Origin: Bordetella parapertussis
GTDB lineage: Bacteria; Pseudomonadota; Gammaproteobacteria; Burkholderiales; SG8-41
NCBI GenBank assembly: GCA_945870465.1
Contig: CAMBSS010000251.1
Span: forward strand, 1 to 5,021
Reading direction: 5' to 3'
DNA: 5,021 nt
Shown: piece by piece, positions 4,681 to 5,021 of the stretch
Numbering within the stretch: position 1 is the stretch's first letter
How the letters are laid out: each line of letters opens with the position of its first letter
The notes under the pieces: generated by a model
Databases searched by the model: none
Told to the model about the DNA's origin: nothing
Seen by the model: the letters and a program-made list of their open reading frames with translations, nothing else
Position numbers and translations under genes: made by a program

Positions 4681-5021
4681 ATGGACGATCAACTGCGAAA
4701 AAGCGCGCTCGATTACCACCGTCTGCCCACCCCGGGCAAGATTTCGGTAACGCCGACCAAGGGCCTGCTCAACCAGCACGATCTGTCGCTTGCTTACACG
4801 CCGGGTGTTGCTGCCGCCTGCGAATTGATCGTGGCCGACCCCGCCGAAGCACGCAACATGACTTCGCGCGGCAATCTCGTCGGCGTGATTACGAATGGGA
4901 CCGCGGTGCTGGGGCTGGGCAATATCGGGCCGCTCGCCGCCAAGCCGGTGATGGAAGGCAAGGCGGTATTGTTCAAGAAATTCGCCGGCATCGACGTGTT
5001 CGACATCGAAATCAACGAGCG
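4681..5021 (+). CDS. maeB: NADP-dependent malic enzyme, N-terminal part (runs off the window)
   Basis: The first 113 codons are present, plus two bases of the next. The enzyme oxidatively decarboxylates malate to pyruvate and yields NADPH in the cytosol. Visible marks are [16 protein letters not shown] (12-27), [10 protein letters not shown] (35-44) with the likely catalytic Tyr39, [16 protein letters not shown] (68-83), and [18 protein letters not shown] (88-105) with the likely catalytic Lys94. The N-terminus reads like the long bacterial MaeB form, which carries a phosphotransacetylase-like regulatory domain at its C-terminus. That part is outside the window, so long form versus short form is inferred. 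The ATG at 4681 directly precedes a conserved family N-terminus. It is divergent from pip and has no clear Shine-Dalgarno. Confidence 0.95.
   Translation, partial: MDDQLRKSALDYHRLPTPGKISVTPTKGLLNQHDLSLAYTPGVAAACELIVADPAEARNMTSRGNLVGVITNGTAVLGLGNIGPLAAKPVMEGKAVLFKKFAGIDVFDIEINE

Noticed and set aside
4539..4682. N-terminal extension of 48 residues on the prolyl aminopeptidase
   Set aside because: The extension has no family similarity, would cover the whole divergent intergenic region including the maeB -10 box, and the recognisable Pip N-terminus begins at 4538.

Overview
The window is GC-rich with dense, short-gapped genes. Its content points to a betaproteobacterium of the order Burkholderiales, perhaps Oxalobacteraceae-like. 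The evidence is a PhaM-type polyhydroxybutyrate granule protein (a family mostly found in Burkholderiales) next to a MaeB-type malic enzyme whose N-terminus reads like those of that order. The taxonomic call is an inference from protein character, not from a search.

Layout, left to right. (1) Positions 1-118 are a leader with a weak promoter-like pair, two possible stem-loops and a strong Shine-Dalgarno. They precede a membrane-anchored SLT-type lytic transglycosylase (119-868, +), which ends at a compact intrinsic terminator (880-902). (2) A PaaI-like hotdog thioesterase (878-1318, -) converges on it, and the terminator lies inside the end of the thioesterase gene. (3) A short PhaM-like gene (1404-1691, +) is divergent from the thioesterase. 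(4) A minus-strand run reads, in transcription order, prolyl aminopeptidase (4538-3561), fumarylacetoacetate hydrolase (FAH) family protein (3491-2595) and TauD/TfdA-family dioxygenase (2578-1688). The last two are 16 nt apart and surely co-transcribed; the peptidase probably shares the transcript. The dioxygenase and phaM stop codons overlap in the four bases TTAG. (5) A NADP-dependent malic enzyme gene (4681 to the window edge, +) is divergent from the peptidase and incomplete at the right edge.

How the genes fit together. Most are ordinary housekeeping or catabolic genes. PhaM and malic enzyme both touch C4/acetyl-CoA and storage-polymer metabolism, but nothing shows they are co-regulated. 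The dioxygenase and FAH-family enzyme form a small uncharacterised catabolic pair: an Fe(II)/2-oxoglutarate oxygenase with an acid-binding arginine, and a metal-dependent C-C hydrolase, isomerase or decarboxylase. Their substrate cannot be read from the sequence. I found no mobile element, CRISPR array, tRNA or rRNA. I do not see a convincing new system. The best leads are the short PhaM, the dioxygenase/FAH pair, a 9-bp all-GC hairpin at the phaM/dioxygenase junction, and the structured leader of the transglycosylase.
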